From contig JAIXUR010000553.1 in NCBI GenBank assembly GCA_027483425.1, positions 1 through 12,415 on the forward strand: a DNA stretch of 12,415 nt, read 5' to 3'. Below are positions 1 through 6,401 of the stretch, piece by piece. A model generated the notes under the pieces. That model saw only the letters and a program-made list of their open reading frames with translations. It was not told where the DNA came from and did no database searches. Both the position numbers and the translations under genes were made by a program. Positions within the stretch are counted from its first letter, which is position 1. Every line of letters starts with the position of its first letter. This stretch comes from Cyanobacteriota bacterium. Its GTDB lineage: Bacteria > Cyanobacteriota > Cyanobacteriia > Phormidesmidales > Phormidesmidaceae.

Positions 1-228
1 CCCAAGGCCATGGTCGACGAACGAGGATTGAGCCAAATCTCCGATCCTGCCCAAATCGAAGCCATGATCGACGAGGTGCTCGCCGCCAATCCTGAGGAAC
101 TGGCGGCCTACCGAGGCGGCAAGAAGAAGCTACAGGGCTTTTTTGTCGGCCAGTTGATGAAGCACAGCGGGGGTAGAGTGGATCCAAAACTCAGCAACCA
201 GATCCTAAGCCAGAAGTTAAATTCATGA
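1..228 (+). CDS. gatB: Asp/Glu-tRNA amidotransferase subunit B, C-terminal fragment
   Basis: This is the last 75 codons of an open frame that enters from the left edge and ends at TGA 226-228. The residues match the C-terminal YqeY-like tail of GatB: an 'isD...ie.miDEVlaaNPeel..Yr.GKkKLqGFFVGQlMK' pattern, followed by 'G..dPKL.nqil..KL' at the end. GatB is the kinase/amidase-coupled subunit of GatCAB. That complex converts Glu-tRNA(Gln) and Asp-tRNA(Asn) to Gln-tRNA and Asn-tRNA in organisms lacking the direct synthetases, including cyanobacteria. The tail helps hold the tRNA acceptor region. The kinase core and amidation centre lie outside the window. The stop codon is followed by two hairpins, so this is probably the end of its transcript. 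The family call is firm; completeness of the gene cannot be judged. Confidence 0.93.
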   Translation, partial: PKAMVDERGLSQISDPAQIEAMIDEVLAANPEELAAYRGGKKKLQGFFVGQLMKHSGGRVDPKLSNQILSQKLNS

Positions 229-321
229 TCTTTGTGGAATCCATTGAGGAAAGTCAATAAGGGGTATCACCCCCTGTGCATTTTTTGAGTTAACATGATA
301 CAAGATGCACCCTGATGGTAG

Positions 322-350
322 GGAGAGCTGTTTCGGCTCTCCTTTTTTTT
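322..350 (+). terminator. Intrinsic terminator downstream of gatB
   Basis: A 7-bp GC-rich stem (GGAGAGC at 322-328 pairing with GCTCTCC at 336-342) with a 7-base loop is followed directly by eight T residues at 343-350. This is a textbook Rho-independent terminator in the plus direction, 94 bases after the gatB stop. A weaker hairpin, GGGGT/ACCCC at 261-273 with a 3-base loop, followed seven bases later by six T residues, lies between the stop and this terminator and may act as a first stop. Confidence 0.85.
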
Positions 351-530
351 ATTTCTACAACCTGGGCTGGTAGCAAGCTAAAGCTTGGCGGCTACTCATA
401 CCAAACCCTATCTGTATACCCCCGGTTGGGAGGGGCATTGCACTGCACTGCTCCCTACGAGGTATCGGTTTCGAATCGGGATTGTGTGACTCGGATTTGG
501 TATCAGGTCTCGAAGTCGAGGGAGATGGCC

Positions 531-552
531 CTGTCGCCGCCCTGTCGCCGCC
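531..552. repeat. 11-bp perfect tandem duplication
   Basis: CTGTCGCCGCC occurs twice head to tail at 531-541 and 542-552, just downstream of the 3' end of the minus-strand DUF58 gene. It is a short intergenic duplication of the sort produced by replication slippage, and no function is evident. Confidence 0.8.
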
Positions 553-575
553 ACACAACTTTGAGGATTACTCAC

Positions 576-1745
576 TCAAGCAACATTGACCTGTAGCTGC
601 GCTTCTAGGGGCTCGTTGGCGTCAACCCAGAGGATTGAGCTGACGCCACTGTCCGGGTTGACTGCCCTAGGGACACTGCCCCACACCACCTGACGACTAC
701 CGGCGGGCAGGTCAACCGGCGGAGCCCCCGCCGCTGTGAGCCAAATCGTGGCCCTCTGGGGTAGGGGGGTGGAGCCCTGGGTTGTGGGGGCAACCTCTAC
801 CCCGGCCAGGGCATGCATCACCCGAGGGGTCTCTCGCAATACATGATCTTGAGCTGAATCATTAGCCTGGGGCAGCCACAGGGCGGCGGCAAACCCCTGC
901 TTCAGGGCGTAGGTGTACAGCGAGGCCGCGGCTACCACCGCCTGTTCAAAACTGGTCGTATTCCAGCGGACTAGGGTATTGAGGGCAATGACCACCTCTC
1001 GATTGTTGGCCATGGTTTCGAGCTCACGCACCCGCAGTTCGCCGTAGCGGGCGCTGGTGCGCCAGTGGATCAGCCGGGTGGGATCGCCCCAGCGGTAGGG
1101 ACGCAGCGATCGCGTCACCCCCTGACTATCGGCCTGGGCCAAGGGGCTATATCGCCAGTTTTGGCCGTGGCGTGGCCCAACGGTATCTAGGAGCGGGCAG
1201 CGCTGGAGGGGCAACACCTGGGGGTACACGACCGCCACAGCAGGGGCCTCCGTCGAGCGACGGCACCAAAATAGACCCAGGGGTGCGGCGGTGCGCAGGT
1301 CTACCCGTGACCAGCGGTAAATGCCTCGGTGGGAGGTCGGCATCTGGTACTGCCAGCGGTGGGTTTGTCCTGGAGGCAAGGTGCCCACCGCCGTGACCGG
1401 TATTGGCCCCAGCCCAGAATCCACCGAGTCCATGATTTGAAACAGACCTTTGGCCTGACGTTGGGGGTTACTCACCTGGAGTTCGACCTCAAGGGGCACC
1501 CCAGCGGTCACCGGTTGTACGGGCGATCGCGTGACCACCAACCCCTGAAGATGGCGTGGAGGCAATAGAGCCGCCACCATGAGTAGGGCCAGCATCACGC
1601 CGCTAATCACGTACAGCCAGCCCGCCAGGGTATTCGTCGCCGCCGCAAAAAAGAACAGTGCCAGGCCCAACAACATCCAGCCCACGTAGGCTGGATTGAC
1701 CCAGTGATGTTCTAACCATCCGGTGAAGCGCGCCGCAAATTTCAT
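576..1745 (-). CDS. DUF58 domain membrane protein
   Basis: The product is 389 aa, ATG start at 1743-1745. Two hydrophobic segments near residues 20-38 and 42-61 should anchor it in the membrane with a large soluble part. The DUF58 hallmarks are present. The first is a 'RG.Y...RVDLRTAAPLGLFW' block at about 140-160. The second is the signature at about 215-243, containing YRWGDPTRLIHWRTSARYGE followed by L.VRELE (family pattern Y..GDd.R.IhW..sAR.g.L.vrE.E). After it comes a vWA-like alpha/beta region. DUF58 proteins usually sit beside a MoxR-type AAA ATPase and sometimes a transglutaminase-like protein, where they are thought to help chaperone or assemble other proteins. No such partner is visible here, so the gene is an orphan within this window. 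It diverges from the 1809-2318 gene across 63 bases in which I cannot pick a confident promoter. The domain call is firm; the cellular role is unknown. Confidence 0.9.
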   Translation of the reverse strand: MKFAARFTGWLEHHWVNPAYVGWMLLGLALFFFAAATNTLAGWLYVISGVMLALLMVAALLPPRHLQGLVVTRSPVQPVTAGVPLEVELQVSNPQRQAKGLFQIMDSVDSGLGPIPVTAVGTLPPGQTHRWQYQMPTSHRGIYRWSRVDLRTAAPLGLFWCRRSTEAPAVAVVYPQVLPLQRCPLLDTVGPRHGQNWRYSPLAQADSQGVTRSLRPYRWGDPTRLIHWRTSARYGELRVRELETMANNREVVIALNTLVRWNTTSFEQAVVAAASLYTYALKQGFAAALWLPQANDSAQDHVLRETPRVMHALAGVEVAPTTQGSTPLPQRATIWLTAAGAPPVDLPAGSRQVVWGSVPRAVNPDSGVSSILWVDANEPLEAQLQVNVA

Positions 1746-1808
1746 TAGATTGCCCTATCCTAACCAGTAGAGCATACCCAAATAGCAAGATCCTAGAGAA
1801 TAAAGACC

Positions 1809-2318
1809 ATGGAGACGCTCAATACAATCTTGCCGTTGATCGGCTCCCTGGCTGGGGTTCTTTTGACCGGGATGATTGGGGTTGCCACCTATTCGTGGCA
1901 AGAAAAGGCCAAGCGCCAAACGGAGCTCACGGAGCGGAGACAGAAACTTTACGAAGACCTGAATGGAGCCTTGTTTGGGCTGATCTTGGCTAAGACCCGA
2001 GCGGATCGCCGCCGCATTCTTGCTGACATCGAGAAAGGATGGCTGTTTGCCTCCGATCAGGTCTTGGCGGCTCTCTTTACCTATATGGAGATCTACGATC
2101 GCCACTGGGTCAGTGCTGGAGGAGAGATCCAAACCCTGATTCAGACCGATGAAAAGGTCAGGCGAGATATTGAATCCGCCATGGCCGACATTTTTTTAGC
2201 CATGCGTCGGGATCTGCGCTCGACCCAAGTCTCAGAGTCCCTAGCTCGAGACTACATGCACTTCTATCAATGCGGCATGTTGGCCACTGACCGGGAAGCC
2301 CCTCAGCTTGTGCCCTGA
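1809..2318 (+). CDS. Membrane-anchored protein of unknown function, 169 aa
   Basis: The product is 169 aa, ATG at 1809. One hydrophobic segment (about residues 6-28) is followed by a charged helical stretch at about 31-50 (QEKAKRQTELTERRQKLYED) and then a mostly helical cytoplasmic part. The layout is an N-terminal anchor, an 'R..lYedl..al' helix, 'kgWLFASDqVLaAL' at about 77-89 and 'FLAMRRDLR' at 129-137. It resembles a broad group of small bacterial proteins with one membrane helix, a surface-density-of-charge helix and a terminal LxLRRDLG-like motif, for which I know no assigned function. Codon use looks like its neighbours and it is the only plus-strand gene between two minus-strand genes. 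It overlaps a minus-strand open frame at 1755-2132, which I regard as a shadow. No strong Shine-Dalgarno is visible, which is common in cyanobacteria. The call that it is a real gene is fairly safe. Confidence 0.75.
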   Translation: METLNTILPLIGSLAGVLLTGMIGVATYSWQEKAKRQTELTERRQKLYEDLNGALFGLILAKTRADRRRILADIEKGWLFASDQVLAALFTYMEIYDRHWVSAGGEIQTLIQTDEKVRRDIESAMADIFLAMRRDLRSTQVSESLARDYMHFYQCGMLATDREAPQLVP

Positions 2319-2348
2319 GGGTTAGGCCCAACCCATCAGAGATACGAC

Positions 2349-2385
2349 GTCAATGATGGCTAGATAAAGTCTAGCCATCATTGAC
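2349..2385. terminator. Perfect 16-bp hairpin between convergent genes
   Basis: Arms at 2349-2364 (GTCAATGATGGCTAGA) and 2370-2385 are exact reverse complements around a 5-base loop TAAAG. The hairpin lies in the 91-base gap between the convergent 1809-2318 gene and typA, so it is placed to end transcripts from both sides. Neither side has a run of T after the stem, so it is not a canonical intrinsic terminator. It may instead act as a 3' end-stabilising or processing structure. A second small hairpin (CCCTCAG 2300-2306 / CTGAGGG 2315-2321) spans the stop codon of the upstream gene. Confidence 0.6.
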
Positions 2386-2409
2386 CTTCCCGTCATGACC
2401 ATGGAGCGA

Positions 2410-4200
2410 TTAACGCTTAGCCAACTTCTTAGACATCTTGCGCAGGCGAATCGACTCTGGGGTAACTTCCACCAGTTCGTCGGAGCTAATATACTCGAGG
2501 GCACGCTCCAAGCTCATGTCGATGGGGGTTTGCAGCTGTACCAGTTCGTCGCCCCCGGCGGCGCGGTGGTTGGTTAGCTGTTTGGCCTTGCAGATATTCA
2601 GTTCAAGATCCTGGTTGCGGTTGTGCTCGCCCACCACCATGCCTTTGTAGACCTTGGTGCCAGGGGTGATGAAGAACACGCCCCGATCTTCGGCGTTCTT
2701 GAGGGAGTAGAAGGTGGCTACCCCTTCCTCAAAGGAAATCAGAACGCCGTTGCGGCGAGCCTCAATGTCGCCACAGAGGGGGCGATAGTCGAGGAAGCTG
2801 TGGTTCATGATGCCTTCCCCTCGGGTTAGGCGCATAAACTCACCCCGGAAGCCGATCAGACCACGGGCCGGAATGACAAATTCTAGGGTGGCCCGGCCAT
2901 CGCCCATGATCCGCATATCCTGCATTTCTCCCCGGCGCTGCCCGATTCGCTCCATGGATCCGCCCACGCCCTCTTCAGGCACATCTAGCACCAGCAGTTC
3001 ATAGGGTTCGCAGGGCTGGCCATTCACTTCGCGGTAGATTACCTGGGGCTGGGAAACCTGAAACTCATAGCCTTCACGACGCATGGTCTCGATCAAAATG
3101 CCCAGGTGAAGTTCACCTCGGCCCGAGACGGCAAAGCGATCGGGGGAGTCGGTGGGTTCTACCCGCAGGGCTACGTTGGTCTCTAGCTCGCGCATGAGGC
3201 GATCGCGGAGTTGCCGCGAGGTGACAAACTTGCCCTCCTGGCCCGCAAAGGGCGAGTCGTTGACCACAAAGGTCATTTGCAGGGTGGGCTCGTCTACCTT
3301 AATCAACGGCAGCGCCATGGGGGTGATGGGGCAGGTAATGGTCTCTCCGATGTTGGCATCGGCAAACCCGGCCACGGCCACGATGTTACCCGCCGAAGCC
3401 TGCTCAATCTCGATGCGGCGCAGCCCCTCAAAGCCCAGGAGCTTAGAAATTCTCGACTTGACGAGGCTGCCATCTTCTTTGACTAGGACGGCTTGTTGCC
3501 CCGCCTTGATCACCCCGTTGTGGATTTTGCCGATTACGATGCGGCCCAGGTACTCGGAGTAGTCAAGGGTCGTGACCTGGATCTGGAGGGGCTTCTCGGG
3601 ATCCCCAACCGGTGGCGCGACATGGTCCAGGATCGCTTCAAACATAGGTTTCATGTCTACGCCCTCGTCTTCGAGTTTGTTTTTGGCGTAGCCCCCTAGC
3701 CCCGAGGCGAACAGGTAGGGAAACTCGCACTGATCGTCGTCGGCACCGAGCTCAATGAAGAGATCGAGCACTTTATCGACGGCCCCGTGGGGTTCGGCGT
3801 GGGTGCGGTCAATCTTGTTGACGACCACAATGGGGCGCAGACCCTTTTCTAGGGCTTTTTTGAGCACAAACCGAGTTTGGGGCATGGGGCCTTCGTTGGC
3901 ATCCACGATCAAGATGCAGCCGTCTACCATCCCTAACACCCGCTCGACCTCACCGCCGAAGTCGGCGTGACCGGGGGTATCAATAATGTTGATCAGGGTA
4001 TCGTGGTACTGAACTGCGGTGTTCTTCGACAAAATGGTGATGCCGCGCTCGCGCTCTAGGTCGTTAGAGTCCATGACGCAGTCGGGCACGTCTTCCCCTT
4101 CACGAAAAATGCCGGACTGCCTGAGCAGGGCATCTACCAGAGTGGTTTTGCCGTGGTCAACGTGGGCAATAATTGCAACGTTGCGAATGGGGATCGTCAT
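2410..4200 (-). CDS. typA: Ribosome-associated GTPase TypA/BipA
   Basis: The product is 596 aa from the ATG at 4198-4200, matching the usual TypA length of about 600. It is a translational GTPase of the EF-G/LepA superfamily that binds ribosomes, with roles in 50S assembly and stress or low-temperature growth. GTPase motifs are intact: G1 AHVDHGKT at 12-19 (including the 'VDHGKT' P-loop), G2 RGITI at 51-55, G3 DTPGHADF at 73-80 and G4 NKID at 127-130. Beyond these come the EF-Tu domain II-like region, the EF-G domain III/V-like modules and the TypA-specific C-terminal domain ('PARGLIGFRGEF', 'GTKVYKGMVVGEHNR', ending in a KK.AKR basic tail). The frame stays open to a TTG at 4222-4224, but the family normally begins MT.PIRN and that matches the ATG at 4200. 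It is monocistronic by layout: convergent with the small membrane-protein gene and separated by about 380 bases from the upstream signalling operon. Confidence 0.97.
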   Translation of the reverse strand: MTIPIRNVAIIAHVDHGKTTLVDALLRQSGIFREGEDVPDCVMDSNDLERERGITILSKNTAVQYHDTLINIIDTPGHADFGGEVERVLGMVDGCILIVDANEGPMPQTRFVLKKALEKGLRPIVVVNKIDRTHAEPHGAVDKVLDLFIELGADDDQCEFPYLFASGLGGYAKNKLEDEGVDMKPMFEAILDHVAPPVGDPEKPLQIQVTTLDYSEYLGRIVIGKIHNGVIKAGQQAVLVKEDGSLVKSRISKLLGFEGLRRIEIEQASAGNIVAVAGFADANIGETITCPITPMALPLIKVDEPTLQMTFVVNDSPFAGQEGKFVTSRQLRDRLMRELETNVALRVEPTDSPDRFAVSGRGELHLGILIETMRREGYEFQVSQPQVIYREVNGQPCEPYELLVLDVPEEGVGGSMERIGQRRGEMQDMRIMGDGRATLEFVIPARGLIGFRGEFMRLTRGEGIMNHSFLDYRPLCGDIEARRNGVLISFEEGVATFYSLKNAEDRGVFFITPGTKVYKGMVVGEHNRNQDLELNICKAKQLTNHRAAGGDELVQLQTPIDMSLERALEYISSDELVEVTPESIRLRKMSKKLAKR

Positions 4201-4580
4201 GACTGTATAAAACCTGGGCGACAATATGCGGGCACCGAAACTACCCCCGAGCGCTAAAGGTTAGGAAGCTCAAGACAAGTTCCGAATATGCAAAAATACT
4301 TAACAATTGTAGCTTACCAAGCAGACCGTTGACGAAAGCGGTTGGTCTAAATTTAGCTTTCTGAAAGTGGATACCGCGCTTCCAGGATGGCCATCATCTG
4401 AAACCAGCAGGAACTCATACCAACGCTATGCTCCAATTACCTGCGCCTTGACCGACGTGGTTGAGTTTAAGTTTCACCTGGCCCGCCTGACCCCAAACCC
4501 CTGAGCTACAGTGGACGGCACCCGCTTAAAGCTCACCTGCTCATTGCCTGGGTTGTAGAGTGCGCATGGGGGCGAGGCTG
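4201..4580. other. Gene-free stretch between typA and the GGDEF-EAL gene
   Basis: About 380 bases without a supported gene. The left third is AT-rich and probably holds the typA promoter and leader. The right part (about 4380-4580) is GC-richer. It has short open frames on both strands but no starts or family match, and it may be a decayed gene or a dispersed repeat. It contains ACTCATACCAA at 4413-4423, identical to 394-404 in the other gene-free stretch. No T-run terminator is visible for the minus-strand gene that ends at 4581. Confidence 0.6.
4293..4320 (-). promoter_or_regulatory. Possible sigma70-type promoter for typA
   Basis: Read on the minus strand, TTGGTA (4320-4315) is followed by a 16-base spacer and TATTTT (4298-4293), about 93 bases upstream of the typA ATG. 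Both hexamers are imperfect and the local sequence is AT-rich compared with its surroundings. The assignment is by eye and weak; other pairings in 4225-4330 are possible. Confidence 0.25.
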
Positions 4581-6356
4581 TTATAGCTGAATTTCTGAGG
4601 CGGGCTGAGGTTTGCCAAACAGGTAGCCTTGGCCAAACTCACACTCCAGCGCTTGTAGATACTGGAGTTGTTCTAAGGTTTCGACGCCTTCGGCAACCAC
4701 GGGCAGCGATAGCTGACTGCTGAGGGCAATGATGGTATTGATCACCTGGTGGTTGCGGTTGTTGGTTTGAATCTGTTGCACGAAGGAGCGATCGATTTTT
4801 AAAGTGTCGATGGGAAAGCGATGCAGGTATGCCAGGGAGGAATAGCCGGTGCCAAAGTCATCTAGGCTGATTTGAATCTGGCGCGATCGCAGTTGTTCCA
4901 TCACCTCGATCGCCGCTTCAGCGTTTTGCATTAGGGCGCTTTCGGTAATTTCCAGCTTGAGACAGGCCGGATTCACCCCGGTGGTGGCCAGAATCTGGTC
5001 AATGTCGGCCAGCAGGGTAGGGCTGTCAAACTGTCGCACCGAGAGATTGACGCTCACCGTCAAGTCGGGGGCACCCTGCAGGTGCCAGCTCCGCAGTTGC
5101 TCGCAGGCCTGCCGCAACACCACCAGCCCCACCTGCACCACCAGCCCGGTCTCTTCCATACAGGGGATAAATTCCCCCGGCGACACCAACTGCCGTTTGG
5201 GGTGCTGCCAACGCACTAGGGCTTCAAAGCCGACTACCTGGCCGGTGGCCAGCCGGACAATCGGTTGATAGTAGGTAACAAATTCCTGATGCTCTAAGGC
5301 CCGTTGCAGATCGGTTTCCAAGGCAAGACGACGGCGGGTAGCGATGGTCAACTGGGCATCAAACACTTGGTAGCTGCCCTTGCCCTGCTGCTTAGCCCGA
5401 TGCATGGCGGTATCTGCCGCCTGGAGCAGGATTTCTGGCTGGGCTGTGGCGGCATCGGCCAGCGCTACCCCCATACAGACCGAGACAAAAAAGTCACAGT
5501 TGGCTACTCGAAAGGGTTTGGCAAAGCTTTCAAATACAGCTTGGGTCCAGCTTTCTAGCATGGCTGGGTGATCCAGGTGATGCAAGAGAAAGCAAAACTC
5601 ATCCCCCCCCATCCGAGCCAATATATCCCCAGGGCGCAGCTGCTGCTGTAGGCGCTGGGCAATGGCTTTGAGTAAGTCATTGCCGACTTCATAGCCAAAG
5701 GCCCCATTCACCAACTTAAAGTGGTCGCAGTCTAAATGGGCTAGGGCAACTCCATGGGGAGGGATAGGGGCCGCGATCGCAATCTCTTCGGCCTCTGCTT
5801 CAGCTCTATCTGCAGACTGCAACGCCACCGCCGCCGCTTGCAATAACCGGGTGCGACTGGGCAGCTGGGTCAGGGCATCCTTGTCAATCATCGCCTGGAG
5901 TTGGGCGGTGCGTTGCTGCACTAAGATCTCAAGCTCAGCGTTGAAGGTCGCTAGTTGCTGGTATTGCTGGCGAATACGCAGCATGGAGTGAACTCGGGCC
6001 ACCAGTTCTACCCGATTGATGGGCTTGGTGACAAAGTCATCGGCCCCGGCCTCCAGGCAGCGGCTGAGATCCTGCTTGGAGTCGAGGGCCGTCACCATAA
6101 TGATGGGTATCCCGCGCCCCTCGGGCAGGGCTTTGACTTGCCGACACACCGCCATGCCGTCGATCCCAGGCATCATCACATCCAGCAAAATCAGATCGGG
6201 CTGCACGGTGTTGAGGCAGTCTAGGGCCGTCTGTCCACTAGCCACGTAGTACAGAGCGTAGCCCTGATCGCTGAGCAAGGCCTCAATAACATCGAAATTA
6301 TCGGGGTTATCATCCACCACCAGGAGGGTGGGAGGTGTAGGGAGAGGTAAGGCCAT
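4581..6356 (-). CDS. Response regulator with REC, GGDEF and EAL domains
   Basis: The product is 591 aa, ATG 6354-6356. Residues 10-125 form a REC domain: acidic pocket D15/D16, phospho-acceptor D59 in LILLDVMMPG, T89 and K111. A helical linker (about 126-157) leads to a GGDEF domain (about 158-335) with an intact GGDEF at 250-254 and an RPGD inhibitory I-site at 241-244. Substrate-loop residues deviate, however: N217 G218, Y222 and N226 stand where N-D, H and D are usual. The EAL domain (about 345-588) has EAL 378-380, N437, E469, D499/D500, K520, E556 and Q576, matching the catalytic set of active phosphodiesterases. The protein should be cytoplasmic, with no membrane segment. The likely activity is phosphorylation-controlled c-di-GMP hydrolysis; cyclase activity is doubtful. 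It starts 45 bases after the stop of the hybrid kinase and is very probably co-transcribed with it, so it is the likely phosphate receiver. Confidence 0.93.
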   Translation of the reverse strand: MALPLPTPPTLLVVDDNPDNFDVIEALLSDQGYALYYVASGQTALDCLNTVQPDLILLDVMMPGIDGMAVCRQVKALPEGRGIPIIMVTALDSKQDLSRCLEAGADDFVTKPINRVELVARVHSMLRIRQQYQQLATFNAELEILVQQRTAQLQAMIDKDALTQLPSRTRLLQAAAVALQSADRAEAEAEEIAIAAPIPPHGVALAHLDCDHFKLVNGAFGYEVGNDLLKAIAQRLQQQLRPGDILARMGGDEFCFLLHHLDHPAMLESWTQAVFESFAKPFRVANCDFFVSVCMGVALADAATAQPEILLQAADTAMHRAKQQGKGSYQVFDAQLTIATRRRLALETDLQRALEHQEFVTYYQPIVRLATGQVVGFEALVRWQHPKRQLVSPGEFIPCMEETGLVVQVGLVVLRQACEQLRSWHLQGAPDLTVSVNLSVRQFDSPTLLADIDQILATTGVNPACLKLEITESALMQNAEAAIEVMEQLRSRQIQISLDDFGTGYSSLAYLHRFPIDTLKIDRSFVQQIQTNNRNHQVINTIIALSSQLSLPVVAEGVETLEQLQYLQALECEFGQGYLFGKPQPASEIQL

Positions 6357-6401
6357 GGGGGTGAACTGAGTGGGAGGGGTGGGTTATTTGGGTGTCGGGT
6401 T

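Larger units (their letters stand above)
229..575. other. Gene-free stretch between gatB and the DUF58 gene
   Basis: The left part holds the gatB terminator structures. I see no convincing gene in 351-575; the short open frames there are low-complexity and lack family resemblance. The stretch contains an imperfect inverted repeat: CTCATACCAAACCC at 395-408 against the complement of 493-506, with 12 of 14 positions pairing. It also contains a perfect 11-bp tandem duplication (CTGTCGCCGCC at 531-541 and 542-552). There is no clear U-tract terminator for the minus-strand DUF58 gene that ends at 576. The stretch may be a decayed repeat element or spacer. Confidence 0.6.

Noticed and set aside
315..596. 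93-codon plus-strand open frame after the gatB terminator
   Set aside because: It starts within the terminator hairpin, has no family resemblance and runs into the 3' end of the DUF58 gene on the other strand.
1755..2132. 125-codon minus-strand open frame opposite the small membrane-protein gene
   Set aside because: The plus-strand frame has a membrane helix and coherent amphipathic helices; the minus frame has an incoherent composition and overlaps it almost completely.
4198..4224. Upstream TTG start for TypA adding eight residues
   Set aside because: The family consistently begins MT.PIRN, matched by the ATG at 4200; the added residues look like leader sequence and there is no ribosome binding site before the TTG.
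4329..4357. Plus-strand TTGACG with TTTAGC 17 bases later as a promoter
   Set aside because: The -10 match is poor and there is no plus-strand gene downstream to drive.
4467..4580. Short minus-strand reading frame reading ALYNPGNEQVSF, suggestive of a degraded C-terminal beta-sandwich domain
   Set aside because: It spans only about 35 codons, lacks a start and is closed by stops in each frame soon after. It is too short to call a pseudogene.
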